DNA of 33,744 nucleotides from Sedimentisphaerales bacterium. Its GTDB lineage: Bacteria > Planctomycetota > Phycisphaerae > Sedimentisphaerales > SG8-4. Position numbers and translations under genes: made by a program. Each line of letters opens with the position of its first letter. The first letter of the stretch is position 1. Location: positions 1 to 33,744 of the forward strand of contig JAFGCA010000195.1 in NCBI GenBank assembly GCA_016932895.1. Reading direction: 5' to 3'. Below are positions 12,796 to 19,727 of this stretch, piece by piece. The notes under the pieces were generated by a model that did not search any database, was not told where the DNA came from, and saw only the letters and a list, made by a program, of their open reading frames with translations.

Positions 12796-14301
12796 ATGGT
12801 GAATCCTGACCCAGGTTTCCAACTTCTGGCTTGCCGCTATTTGCGGAAGCAGTTGAACAGGCTGTTCGGGCAAGTGGCGGGGATTCGGCGCAACGATGAC
12901 GTCGAATGCGTGCACCAGGCGCGCGTGGCGTCGCGGCGACTGCGGGCGGCGTTGGGCGTGTTCCAGAGCTGCTTCCCGGCCCGGAAGGTCCGCAAGTGGC
13001 GCCAAGAGATCCGGCGGGTAACGCAAGAATTGGGGGAAGCCCGGGACAAGGACGTGCAGATCGCGTTTGCCGCGGCCGTTGCGGCGAAGATGCGCGGAAC
13101 CGACGCGAAGAACCGGCCCGGCGTCGAGCGGTGGCTGTTGCGCCTGCGGCAGGAGCGGGAGGCGGTGCAGCCGGCGGTCCGGGCGGAAGTGGACCGGCTG
13201 GAGGCCTCACCCGCACTGGCAAAGCTGCGGGCCAGGGTCGAGCAGACCCGAGCGCTCCTGCGACAGCAGGGGGCCTGCGTGCGCAGCGAATATGCGTTTC
13301 GCCAGAGCGGCCGGCAGATCCGCAAGCGGCTCAGAGAACTCCGTAAGCTGGAGTCGTGTCTGGACGATCCCCAGGCACAAGAGGAGCACCACCAGATGCG
13401 CATCGTTGCCAAGCGGCTGCGCTACACGCTGGAGATCTGCAATCCGGCTTGCGGAAATCGGCTCGGTGACGTCATCCAGGCCGCGAAAATGGTGCAGACT
13501 CTGTTGGGTGAGATTCACGACTGCGACGTGTGGGCCGAAACGATTGAGAGCTTCATCGCAGACGAACGCCAAAGGATGGTGGGATATTTCGGCCACGCCC
13601 GGAACTTCTACCGTCTGCGGCCGGGGCTGGAATTTCTCAGGGACGAGCGGATTGCACACCGCCAGGAGCTCTTTCGCGAGCTGGGGACCGTGTGGCGGGG
13701 CCATCAAGACCGCGGCCTGTGGCGGAACCTGACGGCCGTCATCGAGGGCCCGACGACTCCCTCAGGGTTGGCAGAGACCCGTTCTGAGTGTATAATAGGG
13801 GTGCCCAAGCGAGGGCCGGCCCGGAAACAGGTAGGACGAAAGCATATGACAGAAGAATCGCTGGAGACAACGTTGCCCGGAACCTTTTATCAACGAGGCA
13901 GCCGCTGGTGGTGGCGCGTGCAGTTGCCGGGCGAAGACAAGCCGAAGTCACGACCCCTGCGCCGGGCAGGCTCGAGGGAGACTGCGACGGAGAAGCAGGA
14001 GGCGGCCGAAATCGCCGCCGAAATGTGGCAGGCGACCGCGCCGGCGCCCTCTGTGGAGGTGCCGGTCGAAGCGGCGCCGCAGGAAGATGCTCCGGTGATG
14101 GAGGCGGTGGAAGAAGGTCCGGCGGAGATGCCGGTCGAGCCGGATTATGACGAGGCGACGGCCGCGCCGGCGCCGAACGCCGTCTGCGAGTGTTGCAGTC
14201 GAAACCACCTTCTGGCCAGCGAAGTAGCCCGAATCGATTCCGGCCAGTTGCTTTGCCGCGATTGCCTCGCCGAACTGCGCCGGAAAGTGCGGGACGCATA
14301 G
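12796..14301 (+). CDS. CHAD domain protein, in-frame with a C-terminal zinc-ribbon module
   Basis: Residues about 8-310 form a CHAD domain, an alpha-helical, histidine- and arginine-rich fold known in other proteins to bind polyphosphate. Its two halves each show the signature: H40 with QARVASRRLR, and H198-H199 with QMRIVAKRLR. No CYTH (triphosphatase) domain is present. After residue 350 the frame continues into a different module (see 13846-14301). The junction, residues about 325-350, is encoded by DNA that looks like a promoter and ribosome-binding site, so the 501-residue product may be an accident of a missing stop codon. ATG at 12796 is the first reasonable start, with a distant GAGGAG (12775-12780). 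CHAD identity is firm; the real C-terminus is uncertain. Confidence 0.82.
   Translation: MVNPDPGFQLLACRYLRKQLNRLFGQVAGIRRNDDVECVHQARVASRRLRAALGVFQSCFPARKVRKWRQEIRRVTQELGEARDKDVQIAFAAAVAAKMRGTDAKNRPGVERWLLRLRQEREAVQPAVRAEVDRLEASPALAKLRARVEQTRALLRQQGACVRSEYAFRQSGRQIRKRLRELRKLESCLDDPQAQEEHHQMRIVAKRLRYTLEICNPACGNRLGDVIQAAKMVQTLLGEIHDCDVWAETIESFIADERQRMVGYFGHARNFYRLRPGLEFLRDERIAHRQELFRELGTVWRGHQDRGLWRNLTAVIEGPTTPSGLAETRSECIIGVPKRGPARKQVGRKHMTEESLETTLPGTFYQRGSRWWWRVQLPGEDKPKSRPLRRAGSRETATEKQEAAEIAAEMWQATAPAPSVEVPVEAAPQEDAPVMEAVEEGPAEMPVEPDYDEATAAPAPNAVCECCSRNHLLASEVARIDSGQLLCRDCLAELRRKVRDA
13768..13796 (+). promoter_or_regulatory. Near-consensus sigma70-type promoter inside the CHAD reading frame
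   Basis: TTGGCA at 13768-13773 and a perfect TATAAT at 13791-13796 are separated by exactly 17 bp. Transcription would begin near 13803 and reach the AGGA (13833-13836) and ATG at 13846. The quality of the match and the downstream ribosome-binding site argue that it serves the short zinc-ribbon gene. Confidence 0.65.
13846..14301 (+). CDS. Small zinc-ribbon protein (internal start, same frame as CHAD ORF)
   Basis: This is an alternative, probably independent, product of 151 residues. The ATG at 13846 has AGGA (13833-13836) 9 nt upstream and a strong promoter at 13768-13796. The N-terminal 60 residues contain a tryptophan-rich segment, YQRGSRWWWRVQLPGE, that I do not place in a named family. 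An acidic, alanine/proline-rich linker spans about 62-110. The C-terminus has C114-x2-C117 and C137-x2-C140, a treble-clef or zinc-ribbon type metal site. The function is unknown; a nucleic-acid or protein-binding role is possible. It shares its stop codon with the CHAD frame, so it could equally be the C-terminal part of a 501-residue fusion. Confidence 0.6.
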   Translation: MTEESLETTLPGTFYQRGSRWWWRVQLPGEDKPKSRPLRRAGSRETATEKQEAAEIAAEMWQATAPAPSVEVPVEAAPQEDAPVMEAVEEGPAEMPVEPDYDEATAAPAPNAVCECCSRNHLLASEVARIDSGQLLCRDCLAELRRKVRDA

Positions 14302-14328
14302 CCACACGGCCCGGACCGGCAGCGAAGT

Positions 14329-15183
14329 TCAGCGGGCGGGGTTGTAGCCGCGACGCATGTATTCGAGGTCGTCGGTGCCGTCGGTGACGGGCCAACGGAT
14401 GCAGTCGGGATAGGGGACGTGCGTCATTTCCAGCGTGCTCTTCTGCGTCCAGTTGTGCTTTTCGGAGTGACCGTCGGCGAAGGCCAGCACGCTGAGCTGC
14501 CCGTGACGCACGACGATGGGGTCCCACCAGCGGTCGCCTTGCTTCTCGAGATTCCAGGACCCCCAGTTCCAGCCGCCTACGTCGGTTTTCTCCTCCAGGA
14601 AGACGTACTTGATGCCCGGCTCCTTGATGCCGGTGAGTTTCTTGTAGGAGGGGAAGCCCCATTGCTGGGTGAGCCAACTGTTGGCGCCGGTGCCGACGTC
14701 TCCGTTCATGGCGCCGGGGATGCCGTAGCTGCGATGGGTCATTTCGGTTCGGTGCCTTCGGTCGCCCGGGCAGTGGTAGAGATCGACGTCTTTGGCATAG
14801 GGGAACAAGGCCCCGCGCTCACAGCCGCGTTTCTTGTCTTCCAGCGTGGCGCTGGCGCCGGAGACGACGGTGCCGTCTTCGGTCTGCGGGAGCTTGACCC
14901 AATCATGGTCCGCGCTGGGCGAGGAGGAATGCCCGTCGTGGCCGCCGATGAGCCGGTCGTCATTGTCCTGGGCGTACATAATCCAGGCCAGCACGAGGTG
15001 ACGCTGATTGGAGAGACATACGCCCGAGGCGGCCTGCTTCTTGGCGCGGCTCAACGTTGGGATCAGGATCGCCATCAGCAACGCGATAATCGAGATCACG
15101 ACCAGCAGCTCGATGAGCGTAAAACCACTGCGCCGACCCCTCAGGGGGCGTGCCAGCCGGAGAAAAATGCGTTCATGCATCAT
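14329..15183 (-). CDS. Type II secretion/type IV pilin-like pseudopilin with H-x9-DG motif
   Basis: A short basic leader ends in G20, followed by FTLIELLVVISIIALLMA: a prepilin peptidase site (cleavage after Gly), the conserved Glu at mature position +5, and the hydrophobic helix. The C-terminal domain carries H227-x9-D237-G238, the H-x9-DG signature of the large planctomycete pseudopilin families (DUF1559-like). The start at 15183 is chosen from three nearby ATGs because GGGAG (15190-15194) is 6 nt upstream; 15189 has no spacing and 15180 has 9 nt. Planctomycete genomes hold many such genes, usually scattered, and their exact role is not settled. At 284 residues the length is ordinary. Confidence 0.9.
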   Translation of the reverse strand: MMHERIFLRLARPLRGRRSGFTLIELLVVISIIALLMAILIPTLSRAKKQAASGVCLSNQRHLVLAWIMYAQDNDDRLIGGHDGHSSSPSADHDWVKLPQTEDGTVVSGASATLEDKKRGCERGALFPYAKDVDLYHCPGDRRHRTEMTHRSYGIPGAMNGDVGTGANSWLTQQWGFPSYKKLTGIKEPGIKYVFLEEKTDVGGWNWGSWNLEKQGDRWWDPIVVRHGQLSVLAFADGHSEKHNWTQKSTLEMTHVPYPDCIRWPVTDGTDDLEYMRRGYNPAR

Positions 15184-15209
15184 AATCATCTCCCGGACCC
15201 TACCGGGTT

Positions 15210-15239
15210 ATTGTACAACACAGTTGCCGCAAGAGTCAA
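15210..15239 (-). promoter_or_regulatory. Candidate sigma70-type promoter for the pseudopilin gene
   Basis: Reading the minus strand, TTGACT (15239-15234) and TACAAT (15215-15210) are separated by 18 bp. Transcription would begin near 15203, about 20 nt upstream of the start codon. In the leader, CCCGG and CCGGG (15207-15192 region) can pair across a 6-nt loop, and the 3' arm overlaps the GGGAG ribosome-binding site. Confidence 0.55.
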
Positions 15240-15260
15240 GCCGGCGCCACGTGGGCAGGG

Positions 15261-16184
15261 CTATCGGGGAAACCAGAACGGTTCTCCGCCAGCGTTCGGG
15301 GCGGAGGCGGCGGGATAGCCTTGGGGCCTGACGTAGAACTTGTAGCCGCCGAAGTCGCTGAAGAAGGTACGGTCGCGATGCTCGTCGAGCCAGCGTCGCC
15401 ATTGCTCGTGCGTTTTGAGGTCCAGGCCGGTGTAACGCGTCAGCAGCCGTCGGGCCGTCTTGATTCGCTTCTGATTCGTGCGTTTGGCCTTGAGCCGCTC
15501 GAAGAAGCCCGGCTTCGTCTGCGGAGCGGCCTGACTCGGCGCGAGCAGGGCGATCAATTTTTCCAGCGTGTCGATCCGGCGGTTCGATGCGATGCCCAGT
15601 TCCTTGAGCTCGAAATCGATGGGGAACATGAACTCGAATACGTTCGCGCTCACCTGCTTTTGCTCGTAGCGCAGCAGTTCGATATTGTCTTTGCAGAGTT
15701 GATATAGTTCGTCTTCGCGGCCCTCGTATTCCTTCGCGAGGTCGGGGGAGAAGGCTTTGTAGTGGAACGCGCATCGCCTGTTCATCGCGTGGTTTCGCAC
15801 CAGGGGCGCCTGGCCCGCGAATTTTCTGATGTAGCAGATGCAGTTGAGAAAGAGTGTGCGGCCGTCTTCGGTCATCTTCGAAGGGGGCTCGCCGTAGCCC
15901 CATTGGAGGAAATTCCCGTGCCGGCCGACAGCCGTGTGAGGGTAGTTTTTCCCGTTGCATCCGGCCACGAGCGACTCGTCGTCGGGCCCGCCCTCGAAGT
16001 TGTAGCCCATCGAGACGGCGCCGCTGTATTTCTTGCCGCTGTTCTGGACGAGCCAGACTTTGGCCTTCTCAGGAAGGTCGCCGGCCTCGGGGTGGCGCTT
16101 GTAGTTCTCGGGCATGGGCCGGGAAACGACTTCCGGGCGGACGGTGAAGGGCCGGTTGAAAATCTCATGCTGGAACGACCCCAC
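15261..16184 (-). CDS. Downstream part of a TGA-interrupted exported protein
   Basis: This frame is exactly in phase with 16209-16589 and separated from it by one TGA and eight sense codons. The text across the stop is continuous: KTGYL, stop, NCLSDAAHVGSFQHEIFNRPF. Read together, the protein has 442 residues. The first 200 or so resemble ThuA-like or amidotransferase-fold proteins (VVVLDHDARR, SAGAHIG, QHEIFNRPF). The C-terminal 120 are helical and charged and not recognised. No further stop or frameshift is seen over more than 300 codons, so decay is not advanced. The nominal GTG start at 16184 has no ribosome-binding site and lies in a predicted hairpin loop, so independent translation is unlikely. 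Confidence 0.6.
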   Translation of the reverse strand: MGSFQHEIFNRPFTVRPEVVSRPMPENYKRHPEAGDLPEKAKVWLVQNSGKKYSGAVSMGYNFEGGPDDESLVAGCNGKNYPHTAVGRHGNFLQWGYGEPPSKMTEDGRTLFLNCICYIRKFAGQAPLVRNHAMNRRCAFHYKAFSPDLAKEYEGREDELYQLCKDNIELLRYEQKQVSANVFEFMFPIDFELKELGIASNRRIDTLEKLIALLAPSQAAPQTKPGFFERLKAKRTNQKRIKTARRLLTRYTGLDLKTHEQWRRWLDEHRDRTFFSDFGGYKFYVRPQGYPAASAPNAGGEPFWFPR

Positions 16185-16211
16185 ATGGGCCGCGTCGGAG
16201 AGGCAGTTTCA
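16175..16211 (-). other. In-frame TGA with downstream hairpin: nonsense mutation or selenocysteine candidate
   Basis: TGA at 16211-16209 interrupts one continuous frame. In the mRNA, CGGCCC (16192-16187) pairs with GGGUCG (16181-16176) across a 5-nt AUGUG loop, with an extra G-U pair at 16193/16175. The loop begins 22 nt after the stop, within the spacing range reported for bacterial SECIS elements. The loop lacks a G in its first two positions, which weakens the match. No selA, selB, selD or tRNA-Sec gene lies in the window. A simple Cys-to-stop mutation or a sequencing error explains the data equally well. Confidence 0.35.
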
Positions 16212-16589
16212 CAAGTAGCCCGTCTTGAGGCGATTCGTACTTCCGATGTGTGCGCCGGCGGAACCGACCGTCACGGTCGGCACGCCGTAGCTTTGCGAAA
16301 ACCTCGGTCGAGGAGGCCGCCGGGCGTCGTGATCGAGCACGACGACGTCGAAACGACGGGCTTGCTCCTCGGTCAGCGCCGCCAGATCGGTCGTTTCCAC
16401 GCCGGCAAAATGGCGGGCCAGGAACTCGGAAAAATCTTCCGTCCGTTCGCTGGCGGGATGGCCCGCGTACAGGATGTTGAGATCGATCCTCTGCGCCGGC
16501 GTCTGGCCCGCGCCGGCCGGGACCAGCCAGAGGGTCGCGACAGCGAGAATGCACCACGCATTCCTGTGCATGATGTCCGCCATTCGCAT
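16209..16589 (-). CDS. Upstream part of a TGA-interrupted exported protein (ThuA-like fold)
   Basis: This 126-residue frame begins at an ATG with GGAGAG (16600-16595) 5 nt upstream. A Sec-type signal peptide is visible, with hydrophobic CILAVATLWLVPAGAG following a basic start; an internal Met at residue 7 is an alternative start. The mature part, RIDLNILYAGHP followed by a helix and FDVVVLDHDARR, looks like the first half of a ThuA-like or class-I amidotransferase fold, too short to be a complete domain. It ends at TGA 16211-16209, after which the same frame continues as the downstream part. The gene is divergent from the radical SAM gene, with 62 bp between the starts. The function is unknown. 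Confidence 0.62.
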   Translation of the reverse strand: MRMADIMHRNAWCILAVATLWLVPAGAGQTPAQRIDLNILYAGHPASERTEDFSEFLARHFAGVETTDLAALTEEQARRFDVVVLDHDARRPPRPRFSQSYGVPTVTVGSAGAHIGSTNRLKTGYL

Positions 16590-16651
16590 GCAATCTCTCC
16601 ATTGCCGCTGTTTGCTTGAATTGGCCAGATGATGCCGATAGGATACCGTCT

Positions 16652-18082
16652 ATGTTGACGCTGATCAATACAAATCGGATGACGCCCGCCATCGGTCCGA
16701 TCGGTCTGGAGTACGTGGCCGAGGCGGCCCAACAGCAGGGCATCGACGTGGACGTTTTGGATCTGGCGCTTAGCGACGAGCCCGACACGTCCTTGGCCGA
16801 CTACCTGTCCGAGCACAGTCCGGCGCTGATCGGCCTGTCGTTTCGCAACGTGGACGACTGCTTCTGGCCCAGCGGGCAGTGGTTCGTGGCGGACCTGGCC
16901 GAGTTGGTGCAGCGGATTCGCGATCTCAGCGATGCGCCCGTGGTCCTGGGCGGTGTGGGCTTTTCCATTTTCGCCGGCCGCATCGTCGACACAAGCGGCG
17001 CCGACTTCGGCATTCGGGGCGACGGCGAACAGGCCATCGTGTCCCTCTATCGCCAGTTGGAAAATGGCCGCGATTTCGAGAGGGTGGACGGCCTTCTCTG
17101 GCGCCGCGACGGGGCGGTGATCAGCAATCGGCCGGCCTGGCCGACCGAGCTTTCGCTACCGGTACGGCGGCGCGTTTTCGATAACGTTGCGTACTTCGAG
17201 CGGGGCGGGCAGTGCGGCTTCGAGACCAAGCGGGGCTGCAACCGGCAGTGCCTGTACTGCGCCGATCCGCTGTCCAAGGGCCCTGCGCTGCGCACGCGCG
17301 CCCCGGCCGAGGTGGCCGACGAGATCGAGTCGCTGCTGGCCCAGGGGGTCGATGTGTTCCACACGTGCGACGCCGAGTTCAATATTCCCCACAGTCACGC
17401 GCTGGCGGTTTGTGAGGAATTCTCGCGGCGCTCGCTCGGTGACCGAGCGCGATGGTACGCCTACTTGGCGGTGACGCCGTTCGATGCCGAGCTGGCCGGC
17501 GCGATGCGCAGGGCGGGCTGCGTGGGCATCAACTTCACGGGCGATTCGGCCAGCGCCGCGATGCTCGGCACGTACCGCCAGCCGCACCGCAGCGCGGACC
17601 TGGCGGCGGCGGTGCGCCACTGTCGCGACAACGGCATCCGGGTCATGGTCGATCTGCTGCTCGGCGGGCCCGGCGAAACACCCGAGACCGTCGCGACCAC
17701 GATTGAGTTTATGAAGAAGATCGATCCGAACTGCATCGGCGCGTCGCTGGGCATTCGAATTTATCCCGGTACCGGCATGGTCGAGGCGGTCCGGCAGGAG
17801 GGCCCGCTGGCGACCAATCCCGCGCTGCGGCGCAAGTACACTGGAGAATTCGATTTCTTCCAGCCGACGTTCTACATCTCCAGCGCGTTGGGGCCGAACC
17901 CGGCGGGCCTCGTCAAGGACCTGATCGCCGGCGACGAGCGCTTTTTCGAGCCCATGGAGGAAAGGGCCGGCGCCGACGCCACCGACCACAACTACAACGA
18001 CAACACCGATCTGGTCGAAGCCATCCGCAACGGCGCCCGCGGCGCCTACTGGGACATCCTCCACGATCTTCGCGGCAGGTAG
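16652..18082 (+). CDS. B12-binding-domain radical SAM protein
   Basis: The N-terminal Rossmann-like half (about 1-160) resembles the cobalamin-binding domain of class B radical SAM methylases and includes LINTNRMTPAIGPIGLEYVA and VVLGGVGFS. The radical SAM core follows, with cluster cysteines C196, C200 and C203 in CNRQCLYC. The motif HTCDAEFN and a glycine-rich LLGGPGET lie in the barrel. I see no DxHxxG cobalamin-ligand motif, a lack shared with the tryptophan 2-C-methyltransferase (TsrM) type. The family assignment to TsrM-like enzymes is tentative and the substrate unknown. The ATG at 16652 has AGGA (16640-16643) 8 nt upstream and is preferred to the TTG at 16616. At 476 residues it looks complete. 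No recognisable substrate gene is adjacent. Confidence 0.85.
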   Translation: MLTLINTNRMTPAIGPIGLEYVAEAAQQQGIDVDVLDLALSDEPDTSLADYLSEHSPALIGLSFRNVDDCFWPSGQWFVADLAELVQRIRDLSDAPVVLGGVGFSIFAGRIVDTSGADFGIRGDGEQAIVSLYRQLENGRDFERVDGLLWRRDGAVISNRPAWPTELSLPVRRRVFDNVAYFERGGQCGFETKRGCNRQCLYCADPLSKGPALRTRAPAEVADEIESLLAQGVDVFHTCDAEFNIPHSHALAVCEEFSRRSLGDRARWYAYLAVTPFDAELAGAMRRAGCVGINFTGDSASAAMLGTYRQPHRSADLAAAVRHCRDNGIRVMVDLLLGGPGETPETVATTIEFMKKIDPNCIGASLGIRIYPGTGMVEAVRQEGPLATNPALRRKYTGEFDFFQPTFYISSALGPNPAGLVKDLIAGDERFFEPMEERAGADATDHNYNDNTDLVEAIRNGARGAYWDILHDLRGR

Positions 18083-18155
18083 ACGGCGGGTCCGGTCGTT
18101 CCTGAGACGTTTCGGCGGAGACCCGCTGCAGCGCGAGTGACGCCCGGCGCCTTCG
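18083..18155. other. Convergent spacer without a clear terminator
   Basis: These 73 bp separate the stop codons of the radical SAM gene and the sulfatase gene. A GCGGGTC/GACCCGC pair with a long loop and a GTGACG/CGTCAC pair that runs into the sulfatase stop are present, but neither has a T-run. Nothing further is seen. Confidence 0.3.
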
Positions 18156-19628
18156 TCACGATTGCAGCCACGGGTCGTTGTTCTTGCGAAGCCAGCGATG
18201 CAACTCCTCGGTGAGTTCCGCAACGACGTCCGGTTGCTCGCCGGCCACGTTCTTCAGTTGGTACGGGTCTTCTCTGTTGTCGTGGAGCACGCATTGCACG
18301 GGTTTGTCAGGCGTTTTGGTGATCACCATTGTGTGACGATGCGTGCGGACGCCTCGACGTCCCCACGCCGGTTGTCCGACCGGCACCCACATGTAGAGTT
18401 GCGATGCCGGGCGGCTGCCTGTGCCTCTGAGAAACAGCGAAGCATGACTGACTCCCTGCACCGATGCGGGGATGCCACGGCGACAGCCCATCAGGTCCAG
18501 CAGAGTTGGGCAGATATCCGGGGACGAGAACAACAGATCGTCACGCCGCGGCGCGATTTTTCCGGGCCATCGAACCAGGAAGGGGACGCGCATGGACTCT
18601 TCGTAGTGAACGTTCTTCGTCGGATGCTCGTGACATCCGAGACAGTTTCCATGGTCGGACGTGAATACGACGATCGTGTTCTCCTCCAGACCGGCTTCAT
18701 TGAGGGTACGGAGAATCCGGCCGAACTGATCGTCCACGCCGGTGATCATGGCGAAGTAGTTCTTGATGTGCTTCCGTGCCAGCCGACCGCCAGCGGTGTT
18801 GCCGGCCAGGTTGACGTTGGGCCGATTGATCAGGTCCTCGGGCGTTTTGTCCGCGTATCGATTCAGATACTTCTCGGGGACGAGGTGGTATGGCGTGTGC
18901 GGTGGGTTCATGGCGACGACCAGCGCGAACGGTTGCTGAGGATTGCGGTACTTCCCGCCCGTGTTGCGGATGTATTCGATGGCGAGATCGGCCTCGTGTT
19001 CGGGACCCCATTGCTTGACTCTGATCGGGGCCTCGCGGGTCGAGTCGGTAGCCCAGTACATGGGCGTGAGGTGATAGTCATACGTTCCGTAGGCATACCA
19101 GAAATCGAAGCCGTGCCGGCGATTCGGAGGGCACCATTCATTCCAGGCGAACTTGTCGCTGTTGTTTTCGCACTTGACGTACGGTTTGTGCGGTGCATCC
19201 AGGTGCCACTTGCCGATGTAGCCCAGGCTGTAGCCGCGGGCCTTGAGGACATCCGACCAGCAGCGATCCGACTGTCGCAGCTCGCAGCCGTGCGGGGCAC
19301 TGCGGCTGTTGCAGTTGCTCAGGACGCCGTTGGCGTGCGAGAATCGTCCGGTCATCAGCATGGCCCGGTACGGGCTGCAAACCGGGTAGTTGCTGACCGC
19401 CTGCGTCAATACCAGGCTCTCGCGCGCGAACGCGTCGAGGTTGGGAGTCAAGACCGGATCCTCTTTCATGAATCCCAGCGCTTGTCCGCGCATCTGATCG
19501 GGAAAGACGAAGACCAGGTTGGGCGGTTTTCGCCCGCCGCTGTAGGCTACGGTTCTGGCGACGGCCACTCCGACGAGTCCCCCCGTGACGGTCTTCATGA
19601 ATTGCCGACGACTCCAGCGTTGTCTCAT
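18156..19628 (-). CDS. Tat-exported type I sulfatase
   Basis: Hydrolyses sulfate esters, probably from sulfated glycans in the periplasm. The N-terminus shows a twin-arginine signal, SRRQFMKTVTGG. The metal-binding segment NLVFVFPDQMRGQ follows it. The catalytic Cys is C84 in CSPYR, matching C-x-P-x-R, which is converted to formylglycine by a maturase not in this window. KWHLDAPH and FTSDHGNCLG supply further metal and substrate residues. The ATG at 19628 has AGGAG 10 nt upstream and gives 490 residues; an upstream in-frame start at 19697 adds an unlikely leader ahead of the Tat signal. It lies 99 bp downstream of the Gfo/Idh gene on the same strand, so joint transcription is likely. The substrate cannot be read from the sequence. 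Confidence 0.94.
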   Translation of the reverse strand: MRQRWSRRQFMKTVTGGLVGVAVARTVAYSGGRKPPNLVFVFPDQMRGQALGFMKEDPVLTPNLDAFARESLVLTQAVSNYPVCSPYRAMLMTGRFSHANGVLSNCNSRSAPHGCELRQSDRCWSDVLKARGYSLGYIGKWHLDAPHKPYVKCENNSDKFAWNEWCPPNRRHGFDFWYAYGTYDYHLTPMYWATDSTREAPIRVKQWGPEHEADLAIEYIRNTGGKYRNPQQPFALVVAMNPPHTPYHLVPEKYLNRYADKTPEDLINRPNVNLAGNTAGGRLARKHIKNYFAMITGVDDQFGRILRTLNEAGLEENTIVVFTSDHGNCLGCHEHPTKNVHYEESMRVPFLVRWPGKIAPRRDDLLFSSPDICPTLLDLMGCRRGIPASVQGVSHASLFLRGTGSRPASQLYMWVPVGQPAWGRRGVRTHRHTMVITKTPDKPVQCVLHDNREDPYQLKNVAGEQPDVVAELTEELHRWLRKNNDPWLQS

Positions 19629-19727
19629 GACCTCACGTCTCCTGAATCCTGTTGCGCTGCGCGCGCTACCGATCTTCCTGTTGTGGTATCGAACCATCGA
19701 TGAAAGGGCCTCACGTCTCCCGGATTA

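Noticed and set aside
12050..13222. 390-codon minus-strand frame crossing the long spacer into CHAD
   Set aside because: Arg/Pro-rich low-complexity translation, no recognisable domain, and it overlaps the CHAD coding region.
16175..16193. Definite SECIS element
   Set aside because: Position and stem fit loosely, but the AUGUG loop lacks the expected early G and no Sec genes are visible, so it is kept only as a candidate.
18083..18155. Bidirectional terminator between the radical SAM and sulfatase genes
   Set aside because: The two inverted repeats have long loops and no T-tract.
18162..19703. Plus-strand frame the same length as the sulfatase gene
   Set aside because: It is an antisense shadow of a gene with clear catalytic motifs and Tat signal.
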